Numbered from the stretch's first letter, positions 15,786 through 28,192 are shown. The stretch is DNA of 64,000 nucleotides from Mycobacterium colombiense (GCF_003284975.1 NZ_QMEU01000001.1:62001-126000), one strand, 5' to 3'. Made by a program: numbers and translations. Notes: generated from the letters alone by a model not told the origin.

Positions 15786-17690
15786 ATGCTGGCTGGACTC
15801 GCCTTTGGCTCAGAGATCAAACGCTTCGGCCGTAGCCGACTGACGCGCGTGGCGATCGTTGTACTGATGCTGCTACCACTGGTGTACGGGGCGCTGTACC
15901 TCTGGGCGTTCTGGGATCCGTTCGGCCACACCAACAAGATGCCGGTGGCGCTGGTCAACTCCGACCGTGGCGCCGTCGTGTCCGGGCAGCAGTTCAACGC
16001 CGGCGCGGAGATCGCCAAGAGCCTGACCGCGGACGGCGGCCTGGACTGGCACGTCGTGGACCTCGCCGAGGCGCGCGACGGAGTCGACCACGGTAAGTAC
16101 TACTTCATGGTCGAGCTGCCGCCGGACTTCAGCGCGGCGATCGCGTCGCCGGTGACCGGGCAACCCAAGAAGGCCAACCTGATCGCCGTCTACAACGACG
16201 CCAACAACTACATCTCGACAAGTATCGGCCGTACCGCCATCGGTCAGGTACTCAACGCCGTATCCAGCCGGATCTCGGGGCAGGCCGTCAATCAGATGTT
16301 GTCGGTGGTGGTTTCGTCGGGATCGGGTATCAAGCAGGCCGCAGACGGGGCGGCCCGACTCGATGACGGTGCCGGTCAGTTGGTGGCCGGCCTGGACAGC
16401 GCGCGGTCCGGCTCGGCGACGCTTGCCGCCGGTGCCAAGCAACTGTCAGACGGGATCAACCAGGCCACCGATCCGCTCCTGGCGGTGACCAAGGCGGTGT
16501 CCCAAATCGGCGGCAGCACGCAGCAATTGCAGCAGGGCGCCACCGCGCTTGCGCAGGCCAACGATCAGCTCGGCGCCATCGCCGCGGCGCAGGATGCCGC
16601 CGCGAGTTCGCTGTCATCGGTGATCGATCAGCTCTCCGCCCGACAGGATCCCCTGGCGAACAACCTGCGCGGCATCCAGGATCAGCTGCGGGGTCACCAG
16701 TTCACGCCCCAGATCCGCCAGCAGCTCACCGATGCGCAGAACGCGGCGATCGCCATGACATCGGGATTGCGTAACCCCGGCAGTCCGCTCGCGTCGGCTC
16801 TCGACCAGGTCGGCGGTAAGGGACAGGAGTTGACGAACAAGCTCACCCAACTGCGCGACGGGGCCCAGCAGGTCGCCACCGGTAGCGCCGAATTGGCCGG
16901 TGGCGTCGGCAAACTCGACGACGGCGCGCGCCAGCTCAAAGCGGGATCGGCCGAGCTGGCGACCAAACTCGCCGAGGGGGCCAAGCAGGTACCCAACTGG
17001 ACAAGCCAGCAAAAGGATGCGGTCGCCGACACCATCGGCGGTCCGGTGCAACTCGAGGCTTCACATGAGAACGCCGCGCCCAACTTCGGCACCGGGATGG
17101 CTCCGTTCTTCCTCACGCTCGCCCTGTTCTTTGGCGCCTTGGTGCTGTGGATGGTGCTGCGGCCCTTGCAGACTCGCGCGATCGCCGCGGAGGTGCTCGC
17201 GATCCGCGTGGTGCTCGCCAGCTACCTGCCCGCCGCCGCGATCGCGGTATTCCAGGCGGTCATACTCTATTGCGTGGTCCGGTTCGCTCTCGGTGTGCAC
17301 GCGGTGCACCCGGCGGCCATGCTGGGGTTCATGATGCTGATTTCCGCCGCGTTCGTGGCCGCCACGCAAGCCATCAATGCGCTGGTTGGTCCAGCGGTGG
17401 GCCGGGTGCTGATCATGGCCCTGCTCATGTTGCAGCTCGTCAGCGCGGGCGGCTTGTATCCCGTGGAGACCACCTCGCGGCCGTTCCAGGTACTGCACCG
17501 CTTCGACCCGATGACCTACGGCGTCAACGGACTCCGGCAGCTGATACTCGGCGGTGTCGACGCCCGGCTATGGCAGGCGATCACGGTGCTGGCCGGGATA
17601 ACGGCTGTCGCACTGGCGATCTCGTGCCTGTCGGCGCGCAGAGACCGGCTCTGGAATCTCAGCAGGCTGATTCCCGCGATCAAGATATAG
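15786..17690 (+). CDS. YhgE/Pip-domain membrane protein (ABC-2-like)
   Basis: This 634-residue protein has one N-terminal membrane helix (about residues 21-43), a long extracytoplasmic region of about 390 residues, and roughly five C-terminal helices from about residue 440. The external part has alanine/glycine-rich coiled segments with repeated patterns such as GAARLDDGAGQLVAGLDSA and GGVGKLDDGARQLKAGSAEL, typical of YhgE/Pip proteins. The C-terminal helices resemble ABC-2 permeases. Family members include phage-infection proteins and ESX-like or lipid export factors, but the function is not established. It follows the degenerate ATPase in a TetR-controlled operon and converges on the alcohol dehydrogenase. 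Confidence 0.9.
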   Translation: MLAGLAFGSEIKRFGRSRLTRVAIVVLMLLPLVYGALYLWAFWDPFGHTNKMPVALVNSDRGAVVSGQQFNAGAEIAKSLTADGGLDWHVVDLAEARDGVDHGKYYFMVELPPDFSAAIASPVTGQPKKANLIAVYNDANNYISTSIGRTAIGQVLNAVSSRISGQAVNQMLSVVVSSGSGIKQAADGAARLDDGAGQLVAGLDSARSGSATLAAGAKQLSDGINQATDPLLAVTKAVSQIGGSTQQLQQGATALAQANDQLGAIAAAQDAAASSLSSVIDQLSARQDPLANNLRGIQDQLRGHQFTPQIRQQLTDAQNAAIAMTSGLRNPGSPLASALDQVGGKGQELTNKLTQLRDGAQQVATGSAELAGGVGKLDDGARQLKAGSAELATKLAEGAKQVPNWTSQQKDAVADTIGGPVQLEASHENAAPNFGTGMAPFFLTLALFFGALVLWMVLRPLQTRAIAAEVLAIRVVLASYLPAAAIAVFQAVILYCVVRFALGVHAVHPAAMLGFMMLISAAFVAATQAINALVGPAVGRVLIMALLMLQLVSAGGLYPVETTSRPFQVLHRFDPMTYGVNGLRQLILGGVDARLWQAITVLAGITAVALAISCLSARRDRLWNLSRLIPAIKI

Positions 17691-17700
17691 CCGGCGTGTT

Positions 17701-18858
17701 TCAGCAGATCCCGAAATCGATGATGCCCCGCACGATTCTGCCGTCGAGCAAATCGTCGTAGGCGTCGTTGACCTCGTCGAGGCGATAGCGCTTGGTGATC
17801 ATCTCGTCGAGTTGGAGCTGGCCCGTCTCATAAAGCTTGGCCAGCCTAGAGATGTCCGCCTTGGGGTTGCACGAGCCGAATATGGTGCCCGCCAACGTCT
17901 TGTTCATCAGGATGAAGTCCTGCAGGTCGATCTTGACCGACCGGGTCAACTGCGAGGTCATGCCGGTCAGCACGCAGGTGCCGCCCTTGCGGGTGAGCTT
18001 CACCGCGTCGCGTACGTCTGCCGGAGTGATCAGCGACGGCGAGACCACCACCGCGTCGGCCATCACCCCATAGGTCAGACCGCGCACCAGGTCCAGCGCC
18101 TCGTCGATCGTCGCCGCGGCGTGCGTCGCGCCGAACTGCAGCGCCGACTTCTGCTTGAAGTCCACCGGGTCGACGGCCACGATCTGGGCGGCGCCGTTGA
18201 TCCGGGCGCCTTGGATCGCGCCCGTCCCGATCCCGCCCACACCGATCACCGCGACGGTGTCCCCGGCGCGCATGTTCGACCGGTTGGCGACGGAGCCGTA
18301 ACCGGTTGGGATGGCACAGGACAGCAGCGCGCTCGACGTCAGCGGCAGGTGTGGCTCGATCTTCACCAGTGAATTCGTCGACACCACAGTGTGTTCGGCG
18401 AATGCGCCGATCTTGGCGATGTGACCGAGGTTGCGGCCGTCGGCGGTGTGGTGGCGGAAGGTGCCGTCCGTCGGCATCCCCGGGATCATGGTGCCGATGC
18501 CGACGTCGCACAGGTACTCGATTCCGGTGGCGCACCAACGGCATTGGCCGCATACGGCGACGAACGACATCACCACGTGATCACCCGGCGCGAAGTCGGT
18601 GACGCCGGGGCCGACCTCACGCACGATGCCGGATCCCTCGTGACCGCCGATCGTCGGGAACATGGTCGGCAGCCCCATGGATCGCATCACCTCATTGGGC
18701 GCCGACATGTCGCCCTTGAGGATGTGGTCGTCGGAATGGCACAAGCCGGCGGCCGCCATCTGTACCAGGACCTCGCCGGCCTTGGGGGGATCGAGTTCGA
18801 ATTCCTCGACGGACCACGGCCCACCGACGTCGTGCAGGATCGCCGCGCGGCTTCTCAT
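17701..18858 (-). CDS. NDMA-dependent type zinc alcohol dehydrogenase
   Basis: This 385-residue medium-chain dehydrogenase has the catalytic-zinc residues in GLCHSDDH near 38-45 and GGHEGSGIVREVGPGV near 71-86. The structural-zinc pattern CGQCRWCATGIEYLC follows, and the NAD fold GVGGIGTGAIQGARING comes later. The insertion between the catalytic Cys and GHE (MSAPNEVMRSMGLPTMFPT) marks the actinobacterial NDMA/mycofactocin-associated branch, in which NAD is bound tightly and reoxidised by another carrier. Its ATG overlaps the P450 stop by four bases, so it probably oxidises the alcohol made by that P450. A longer frame up to 19140 lies inside the P450 and was rejected. Confidence 0.92.
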   Translation of the reverse strand: MRSRAAILHDVGGPWSVEEFELDPPKAGEVLVQMAAAGLCHSDDHILKGDMSAPNEVMRSMGLPTMFPTIGGHEGSGIVREVGPGVTDFAPGDHVVMSFVAVCGQCRWCATGIEYLCDVGIGTMIPGMPTDGTFRHHTADGRNLGHIAKIGAFAEHTVVSTNSLVKIEPHLPLTSSALLSCAIPTGYGSVANRSNMRAGDTVAVIGVGGIGTGAIQGARINGAAQIVAVDPVDFKQKSALQFGATHAAATIDEALDLVRGLTYGVMADAVVVSPSLITPADVRDAVKLTRKGGTCVLTGMTSQLTRSVKIDLQDFILMNKTLAGTIFGSCNPKADISRLAKLYETGQLQLDEMITKRYRLDEVNDAYDDLLDGRIVRGIIDFGIC

Positions 18859-20084
18859 GCGGCGGGGGCGAACGTGACCGGAAGCTTGTTCGGCGACCGG
18901 AAGGTGAGCCCGACGATCTTGGATTCCTCGCCGGTTCCGTCGTCGGGCACGAACGCCAGCCGTTCGACACGGTCGAACAGGCTGTTCAGCATGACGCGCG
19001 TTTCCAGCCGTGCCAGGTGCATGCCGAGGCACATGTGGATACCGCCGGCGAAGGCGATGTGGGACTGGCGCGGCCGGCGAATGTCGAAGGTGTTCGGATC
19101 GGTCCAGCGGCTCTCGTCGCGATTGGCCGAACCCATACACATGTCGATCTGCGCCTCGGCCGGGATTGTCTTGCCGCCGATTTCGACCTCTTCGGTCGTG
19201 GTCCGCATGACCATGGTCAGGGGCGTCTCGTACCGCAGGCCTTCCTCGATCGCCATCGGTATCAGCGACCGATCCTGATACACCATCGCCAGTTGTTCGG
19301 GATGGGTCAGCAACAGGTACAGCAGGTTGCCCGACGAGCGATAGGTGGTCTCCAGGCCGGCCGGCAACAACAACCGCAAGAAGGCGATGATGGCCTCGTC
19401 GGTGAGCTTTTCCCCGTCGATCTCGGCGGCAACCAGGTCGCCGATGATGTCATCGGTCAGTTTGCGCCGGCGCTGTTCGACTTGTTTGAGGAAGTAGTCG
19501 TAGAGCTCGGTGGCGGCGTTCAACCCCGCCACGATGTCGGTGGGGATCGAGATCAGGTCGAGGGACAGACGCCGGAACAGGTCGAGATCCTCGGCGGGCA
19601 GCCCGAGCAGCGTCGAGATGATCCGGGTGGGAAATTCGAAGGTCACCGCCTTCACCAGATCGGCGTGGCCGTCATTCTTGATTTCGTCGACGAGTTGGTC
19701 GCAGACCGGCCCGATGACCTTCGGCTCCCAGCGCTCCAGCGCCGTCGCGCGGAACGCTTTGGCCACCAGGTTGCGGTGGTCATGGTGTTCCCTGCCGCCC
19801 ATCGCCAGGATGGTGTGTCCCATCACCAGCCCGATCGTCTTGTCGTACGCGGCCGAGGTGAAGACGCGGTCGTCGCGAAAAGCTTGGGAGACACCGTCGT
19901 AACCGAACAGGACCCATTCGTCGTTGGGCCGCAGCTCTTCTGGCAACTGGCTGTTGTCGCTCAGGGAACCGTGCCATACCGGGTCGGTGTGGCGCATGTA
20001 CTCAAAGAAGGGATAGGGGCTGGTTTCGCCGGTGAAATCCAATGAAACGACGGGCTGCCCGTGCGGGCCAGTGCTGAGCGTCAT
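18855..20084 (-). CDS. Cytochrome P450 (complete)
   Basis: The 409-residue P450 shows AGLETT at 242-247 (I-helix), E281-x2-R284, and the heme loop FAGGIHMCLG at 345-354 with Cys352. Its N-terminal half closely resembles the truncated P450 at 1-629, so the two are paralogues within the same neighbourhood. AGGAGG lies seven bases before the ATG at 20084. It is coupled to the alcohol dehydrogenase downstream, a hydroxylation-then-oxidation pair. An AT-rich dyad at 20179-20198 lies about 95 bases upstream in the shared promoter with the divergent hydrolase. Confidence 0.95.
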   Translation of the reverse strand: MTLSTGPHGQPVVSLDFTGETSPYPFFEYMRHTDPVWHGSLSDNSQLPEELRPNDEWVLFGYDGVSQAFRDDRVFTSAAYDKTIGLVMGHTILAMGGREHHDHRNLVAKAFRATALERWEPKVIGPVCDQLVDEIKNDGHADLVKAVTFEFPTRIISTLLGLPAEDLDLFRRLSLDLISIPTDIVAGLNAATELYDYFLKQVEQRRRKLTDDIIGDLVAAEIDGEKLTDEAIIAFLRLLLPAGLETTYRSSGNLLYLLLTHPEQLAMVYQDRSLIPMAIEEGLRYETPLTMVMRTTTEEVEIGGKTIPAEAQIDMCMGSANRDESRWTDPNTFDIRRPRQSHIAFAGGIHMCLGMHLARLETRVMLNSLFDRVERLAFVPDDGTGEESKIVGLTFRSPNKLPVTFAPAA

Positions 20085-20178
20085 CAGCGCTCCTCCTGAG
20101 ACAACCGATAAGGCCGTTCACGCGGACCAAAAGCGAGTGCCCGCGAAGTCCACGGCGGGTGGAACCGAGCGGAAAATA

Positions 20179-20198
20179 GCTATCATAGTATAGATAGC
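20179..20198. promoter_or_regulatory. Divergent promoter dyad
   Basis: The sequence GCTATCATAGTATAGATAGC has outer arms GCTAT and ATAGC and an inner dyad CTATCATAG (20180-20188). On the minus strand TATACT and TATGAT are -10-like. It lies between the P450 (start 20084) and the hydrolase (start 20376) and shares the CTANNNTAG core with sites at 40485, 43010 and 54799. Confidence 0.6.
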
Positions 20199-20311
20199 AA
20201 CGTAGCCCAATGGCTCGGACGCTTTCCGTCGCACTGCCGACGCGCGGCACGTTCCACCCCGGCAAGCACCTCGTGTGCCGACCCCTGAAAACGCGGGTCT
20301 ACCTTGAAGGT

Positions 20312-20341
20312 GGTTTCCGGTAAGGCCTACCTTCCGAAACC
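20312..20341 (+). promoter_or_regulatory. Hairpin in the 5' leader of the hydrolase gene
   Basis: Arms GGTTTC (20312-20317) and GAAACC (20336-20341) enclose further pairing (GG..AAGG with CCTTCC) around a CCTA loop, with two bulged bases. It lies 34 bases before the hydrolase start. It could be a leader hairpin or an operator. There is no run of T, so an intrinsic terminator is unlikely. Confidence 0.45.
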
Positions 20342-20375
20342 GCCGATGAGCCTGCACGACGAGCCCGAAAAATGA

Positions 20376-21341
20376 GTGGACATGACACAGACGAATCTGG
20401 CCCGGCCACACGGCCTCACTCGCATCGATCCGGTGCTGCGCGACGCCGCCGTGGCGTTGGGTGCCTTCGAATTCCGCGCCGAGACGCTTCCGGCCGAGCG
20501 TGAACACGCCAACCTGCTGGCCGCCCAGCGCGCCGCGTCGGCCGACACCACCGGCGTGTCCATCGACTCCCGATCCATCGCCGGCCCGGACGGTCAGCAA
20601 CTGGAGCTGCGGTTGTATCGCGGCCACACCGAATCCGCCGCGCCGGTGGTGATCTACGCCCACGGCGGCGGGTTCGTCACCGGAAACCTGGAGACCGACC
20701 ACGCGCACTGCGTGGAGTTGGCGCGTGACGGCGGCTGCCTGGTCGTGTCGGTCGACTACCGGCTCGCGCCGGAACATCCGTGCCCGGCGGCGCTCGACGA
20801 CGTCGAAGCGGCCTTGCGCTACGCGGTCGACAACAGCGCGGAGCTGGATGCTGACGCCGCCCGCATCGCGGTAATGGGCCGAGACGCCGGTGCGGCGCTG
20901 GTCGCCGGACTGACCCAGCGCATGTTCGACCAGGAAGGTCCGGCGATTCTGATGCAGATCCTGCACCAGCCGATGCTCGATTCCGACGCCACGTCCTCGC
21001 GTCGGGAATTCCAGCGGACCCCGGGCCTCAACGGTCCGGCGGTGAGCCGGGCGTGGAACCACTACCTCGGCCACGCCAGCGCCAACGGTCAGCACGTCCC
21101 CGCGCACCGCGCCAACCTCGAAGGGCTGCCGCCGACGTTCGTCAGCTGCTCCGAGATCGATCCCTGTCGCGACGAGGCCATCGACTACGCCAACCGGCTG
21201 TTGCACGCCTACGTCCATACCGAATTGCATGTGATCGCCGCGACCTTCCACGGTTTCGACTCGATGGTGCCGGATTGGGTTGTTTCCCAGGAGAATCGGG
21301 CGCTGCATGCGCAGGCCGTGCGCCGCGTATTCGCCATGTAG
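20376..21341 (+). CDS. HSL-family alpha/beta hydrolase with Asp at the nucleophile position
   Basis: The 321-residue protein has the hormone-sensitive-lipase fold: oxyanion motif HGGGF at 96-100, VSVDYRLAPEHPCPAAL, acid Asp262 in IDPCRDE and His292 in FHGF. The nucleophile elbow, normally GDSAG, reads GRDAG at 168-172, so Asp170 replaces the catalytic serine. Aspartate nucleophiles occur in epoxide hydrolases and dehalogenases of the same fold, so a changed chemistry is possible. Loss of activity is the other option. The gene stands alone on the plus strand, divergent from the P450/alcohol dehydrogenase pair. An ATG two codons further in is a possible start. Confidence 0.9.
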   Translation: MDMTQTNLARPHGLTRIDPVLRDAAVALGAFEFRAETLPAEREHANLLAAQRAASADTTGVSIDSRSIAGPDGQQLELRLYRGHTESAAPVVIYAHGGGFVTGNLETDHAHCVELARDGGCLVVSVDYRLAPEHPCPAALDDVEAALRYAVDNSAELDADAARIAVMGRDAGAALVAGLTQRMFDQEGPAILMQILHQPMLDSDATSSRREFQRTPGLNGPAVSRAWNHYLGHASANGQHVPAHRANLEGLPPTFVSCSEIDPCRDEAIDYANRLLHAYVHTELHVIAATFHGFDSMVPDWVVSQENRALHAQAVRRVFAM

Positions 21342-21424
21342 CGCAGCCGCGGCCCCGGTGATGCCGGATGCCGCGGCGGATTCGCGGGACGGCGTGCCCG
21401 TCCCCATTTTTACCGACTGAACTC

Positions 21425-21460
21425 CGGTATCTCTTACCGTATTGGGCGTTGCTAACATCA
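21425..21460 (+). promoter_or_regulatory. Promoter region of acyl-CoA dehydrogenase pair
   Basis: The 223-base gap before the dehydrogenase holds a CGGTA-5-TACCG dyad (21425-21439). Shortly after comes GCTAACATCAG (21451-21461), which nearly matches the GCTAACATAG core found at 54798 and 40485. The rest of the gap shows nothing recognisable. Confidence 0.4.
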
Positions 21461-21564
21461 GAAACGCCAGCCAACCGAGGACCGATCGGGCGGATGATCA
21501 AACACTCAAACCGTTTCCGTTGCAGCCGCAGCGATCGAATGTCAAGAAGGATCCCCTCGGCACC

Positions 21565-22707
21565 ATGACGACCCTCGACTCTCCGGAGAAGATTCTTTTC
21601 ACCTCGACCACCCAGGCCTTTTTGGACAAGGAAGCGCCGCTGCGCCGGGTGCGGGAGCTGCATGCCGAGGGCACCTCGTTCGACCCCGCATGGTGGCGGC
21701 GCGCCGCGGAGCTCGGCTGGACCGCTCTGTTGGTCCCGGAGGAGTTGGGCGGCGGAAGCGTGTCGGGGAACGGCTTCGCCGACCTGGCCACGGTCGCCGA
21801 ACAACTCGGGAAGACGGTGGCGCCAGGGCCGCTGTATCCGGTCAGCACCGTGCTCGCCGGGCTTGTCGAGTGCGCAGATTCCGGCGAGCATGCCGAGACC
21901 ATCGAGGCGCTGGTCTCCGGTGAAACCGTGGCGTCGTGGGCGGTGTGTGAGCCGGGCCAGGGCTGGGCACCGCTGAATCCCTCGGTGACGGCCACCGAGG
22001 CCGAATCCGGTTACCGCATCGACGGCATCAAGGACCGTGTCGAGGCGGGCGCCCAGAGTGCGGTGCTGCTGGTGGTGGCGCGCAGCGGCGCGCAGATCCG
22101 TCAGTTCCTGGTCCCGACGGACGCGCCTGGCGTCCGGATCGAACCCCAGCAGTCGGTCGATCTGGTCAAGCAATACGCCCGCGTGCACTTCGACGGGGTC
22201 GTGGTGCCGCACTCCGCGGCCGTCGGCACCGCCGACGAGGCGGCGGCGCTCGTCGAGCGCCAGAGCCAGATCGCCCAGGTGCTGCAATGCGCCGAGGTGG
22301 TCGGTGCTCTGCAGACGGTGTTCGACTTCACGGTGCAGTGGGCGCTGGACCGGCACACGTTCGGTCGTCCGCTGGCGTCCTACCAGGCCCTCAAACACAA
22401 GTTCGCCGACATGAAGCTCTGGCTGGAGGCCTGTCGCGCCACCACCTCGGCGGCGGTCGCCGACGTGGCGGCCCGCGCGCCGCAAGCGAACCTGTCGGCC
22501 AGCATCGCCAAGTCCTACGTGGGTGAGATGGCGGGCCAGATCGTCCAGGCCTGTGTGCAGATGCACGGTGGCATCGGCGTCACCTGGGAACACGACCTGC
22601 ACCTGTACCTGCGTCGGATCACGTTGTACCGCGGCATGTTCGGCACGCCGGAGGAACACAATCTGCGCGTGTACGAGTTCGAGAAGGCGGGTCGTTCGGC
22701 GAAATGA
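21565..22707 (+). CDS. Acyl-CoA dehydrogenase, smaller partner subunit
   Basis: This 380-residue flavoprotein has the acyl-CoA dehydrogenase fold, with LGWTALLVPEELGGG in the N-terminal helical domain and WALDRHTFGRPLASYQALKHKFADM and QMHGGIGVTWEHDLHLYLRR in the C-terminal domain. The last segment is typical of the FadE28-like subunits that pair with a second type in alpha2beta2 enzymes. The following gene, ten bases downstream, is such a partner. Together they would make the double bond in a CoA ester of a bulky or branched chain. The ATG at 21565 is preferred to a longer frame from 21442. Confidence 0.93.
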   Translation: MTTLDSPEKILFTSTTQAFLDKEAPLRRVRELHAEGTSFDPAWWRRAAELGWTALLVPEELGGGSVSGNGFADLATVAEQLGKTVAPGPLYPVSTVLAGLVECADSGEHAETIEALVSGETVASWAVCEPGQGWAPLNPSVTATEAESGYRIDGIKDRVEAGAQSAVLLVVARSGAQIRQFLVPTDAPGVRIEPQQSVDLVKQYARVHFDGVVVPHSAAVGTADEAAALVERQSQIAQVLQCAEVVGALQTVFDFTVQWALDRHTFGRPLASYQALKHKFADMKLWLEACRATTSAAVADVAARAPQANLSASIAKSYVGEMAGQIVQACVQMHGGIGVTWEHDLHLYLRRITLYRGMFGTPEEHNLRVYEFEKAGRSAK

Positions 22708-22717
22708 TGAAGACGAG

Positions 22718-25938
<3,221 letters not shown>

Positions 25939-26133
25939 CTAGCAGCTCCGAGCGGCCCGCCAACCAAGGGCCGACTCGAAAACCGGGTCAATCGGTTGAC
26001 CTAATTTGCACACGTAGTTGTTCACATTAGCAATGGTTCTTGGCTGCGTAATGCAACGGTTTGGTTACCGCTGTGAATTGTGTCGGCTAATTCGGTTGGC
26101 AAATGCAATTGACGTCTGCGAAGATCGCGTCCC

Positions 26134-26688
26134 TTGACGCGTAAACGGCTCCGTTTGCGGCCGGTTTGGCGCGGGTACCTCGCTGTCGTGGCCGATCTCG
26201 TGGCTCGACGCGCGACGGCGCTTTGGCGGCGCCTGCTGGCGTCACCAGTGCTCACCTTGAACGGCTGGGTGGCATTCAACCTGCCCCGCGCGGTGACCGC
26301 GCTGGGCGCGACGTTGCTGACGGGCCTGGTTGCGGTGCACGTCTACGTGCTGGCCAGCCGGCCGTACCTGCCCGGGTATTTCGCGGCGTACGTCATCGTG
26401 TTGGCGGTCGCCTGCCTGATCGCCGCGAGCGCCATGCTGATCGGCATCAAACCCTCAGTGCCCCAAGGCGGTTGGTATTTCGGCAGCCTGATTTGCTCGA
26501 CCTTTCTCGTCGTGTATGTCCTCACCCGGTGGATCGGCCCGCCGGGATTGGAAGCGGTGACCGCCCGATGGGACTTCGCGCCGGGAACGCTGGCGATGGT
26601 GTGCTCGGCGGCGTTCATCGCCGTGCACACGACCGTGCTGTCCGGCATCAACGTCGCCTATCCGCACAGCCAGCAGTGGTATGACTGA
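26134..26688 (+). CDS. Small integral membrane protein, partner of molybdo-cytochrome fusion
   Basis: I do not recognise a named family for this 184-residue protein. It has about four hydrophobic helices (roughly 48-70, 79-102, 111-130 and 150-172 by inspection) after a basic N-terminus. It is followed after 12 bases by the molybdopterin/cytochrome b gene, so it is probably a membrane partner or assembly factor of that enzyme. The TTG at 26134 gives the longest frame; internal GTGs near 26188 are also possible. The 207 bases upstream contain no clear operator. Confidence 0.7.
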   Translation: MTRKRLRLRPVWRGYLAVVADLVARRATALWRRLLASPVLTLNGWVAFNLPRAVTALGATLLTGLVAVHVYVLASRPYLPGYFAAYVIVLAVACLIAASAMLIGIKPSVPQGGWYFGSLICSTFLVVYVLTRWIGPPGLEAVTARWDFAPGTLAMVCSAAFIAVHTTVLSGINVAYPHSQQWYD

Positions 26689-26700
26689 CGGGGCCCGGGC

Positions 26701-28191
26701 ATGACGACGTTGGACTATCCGGTATGGCTGCGCATCGATCATTGGCTGAACGTGCTCTTCGTGACGCTGATCCTGCGCAGCGGTCTCGAGATCCTGGCCA
26801 CCCACCCGAAGTTGTACTGGCACGACGACAGCAAGCCGGGCTCGGAGTGGGCCCGCTTTACCCGAAAGGTCATGCCGCGGGACAGGATTTACGACACCCT
26901 TGACGAAGAAGAGGACTACAGCCCGTTCATCTCCCTGCCCGGCCGCGCGCAGCTGGGCGTGGGCCGCCACTGGCACTTCTTCGTGGTGATCGGCTGGATC
27001 CTGCTGGGCCTGTCGTACTACATCCTGTTGTTCGCCACCGGCCAATGGCACCGCTACTGGCCCGCCTCATGGTCTATTTTCCCCGAAGCGTGGGACGACA
27101 TCGTCACGTATCTGTCGTTCAACCTTCCGCCGGTGCTGCCCGGCGAGCCGCTGGACGCCATGCAGAAGCTGACGTACGCGGGAGTCATCTTCATCCTTGC
27201 GCCGTTTCAGATCCTGACCGGGGCCGCTCAGTCGCCGGCGATCGAGGCGCGGTTCCCGTGGTACGTGCAGATGTGGGGCGGTCGCCAATGGGCGCGCAGC
27301 TTGCACTTCTTGGGTCTGGTCGCCTTCCTCGTCTTCATCGCGATTCACCTGTCGATGATTTTCTTCTGGGGTTGGGGCCGGCTCACCGCCGCAATGATTT
27401 TCGGCGCTGTCCGCAACACCTACTGGTCGACCGCGATCTCCCTGATGATCATTGCGGCGATCATCGGCATCCATGTGGCGGCCACGATTTGGAGCCTGCG
27501 CAACCCGCGGTCGGTGCAGCGGGTGCTGGGGGCGGTGGTCACCGCCGCTCGTCGTCTGCTGTTGCGGCCGCTCAATTCACGACAGAACTATCCGGCCCAC
27601 AAGATCTCCCAGCAGCACCGCGTCAACGGAAAGCCGCCCACCAGCATGGAATACAAGGTGATGGCGGTGCACAACTTCGTGGACTGGCGACTGCGGGTCG
27701 GTGGACTGGTGGAAAACCCGGTGACCCTGGACCTGAGCGCGCTGCGGGCCCTCGCCGAGTCGGAAACCCAGTGCGTGATGCACAATTGCGTCCAAGGTTG
27801 GACCAGCATCGGCCAGTGGACCGGAGTCCATCTGCGTCAGCTGGTGGACTTGGTGCGGCCGCTGCCCCAGGCGCGCTACGTCTGCTTCCTGACCATGCAG
27901 AACAACAGCACCGACGAGCCGGCGTCGCACGGCGGAGGCCAATTCTACGAGGTGCTTGACCTCGAATTCGCCGACAAGCCGCAGACCCTGCTGGCGTACG
28001 AAATGAACGGCACGCCTTTGCCGATCCAGCACGGCGCGCCGTTGCGTCTGCGGGTGGAAACCCAAGTGGGATTCAAGATGGCCAAGTGGATCAACCAGAT
28101 CGAGTTCGTCGAGGACTACGCCGGCATCGGCATGGGTACCGGAGGCTGGCGCGAAGACCGCGTGTACTACGACAAGGACGTGGAAATCTGA
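26701..28191 (+). CDS. Cytochrome b561-like / molybdopterin oxidoreductase fusion
   Basis: The 496-residue protein joins a membrane cytochrome b (about 1-290) to a sulfite-oxidase/YedY-type molybdopterin domain (about 320-480). The membrane part has histidines suited to heme ligation in IDHWLN, GRHWHFFVV, SLHFLGL, IAIHLSM and IGIHVAA. The soluble part has NCVQGWTSIGQWTGV, where the cysteine would bind molybdenum. Most homologues keep these as two subunits (YedZ and YedY). No Tat signal is present, so the molybdenum domain may face the cytoplasm. It is followed one base later by a small Cys-rich protein. The redox substrate is unknown. Confidence 0.88.
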   Translation: MTTLDYPVWLRIDHWLNVLFVTLILRSGLEILATHPKLYWHDDSKPGSEWARFTRKVMPRDRIYDTLDEEEDYSPFISLPGRAQLGVGRHWHFFVVIGWILLGLSYYILLFATGQWHRYWPASWSIFPEAWDDIVTYLSFNLPPVLPGEPLDAMQKLTYAGVIFILAPFQILTGAAQSPAIEARFPWYVQMWGGRQWARSLHFLGLVAFLVFIAIHLSMIFFWGWGRLTAAMIFGAVRNTYWSTAISLMIIAAIIGIHVAATIWSLRNPRSVQRVLGAVVTAARRLLLRPLNSRQNYPAHKISQQHRVNGKPPTSMEYKVMAVHNFVDWRLRVGGLVENPVTLDLSALRALAESETQCVMHNCVQGWTSIGQWTGVHLRQLVDLVRPLPQARYVCFLTMQNNSTDEPASHGGGQFYEVLDLEFADKPQTLLAYEMNGTPLPIQHGAPLRLRVETQVGFKMAKWINQIEFVEDYAGIGMGTGGWREDRVYYDKDVEI

Positions 28192-28192
28192 G

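Noticed and set aside
17691..17700. A terminator between the convergent YhgE/Pip and alcohol dehydrogenase genes
   Set aside because: Only ten bases separate them and no hairpin with a T-run is visible.
17701..19140. A longer alcohol dehydrogenase with about 94 extra N-terminal residues
   Set aside because: The extra part is out-of-frame P450 coding sequence; the family N-terminus starts at the ATG at 18858 with a 4-bp overlap.
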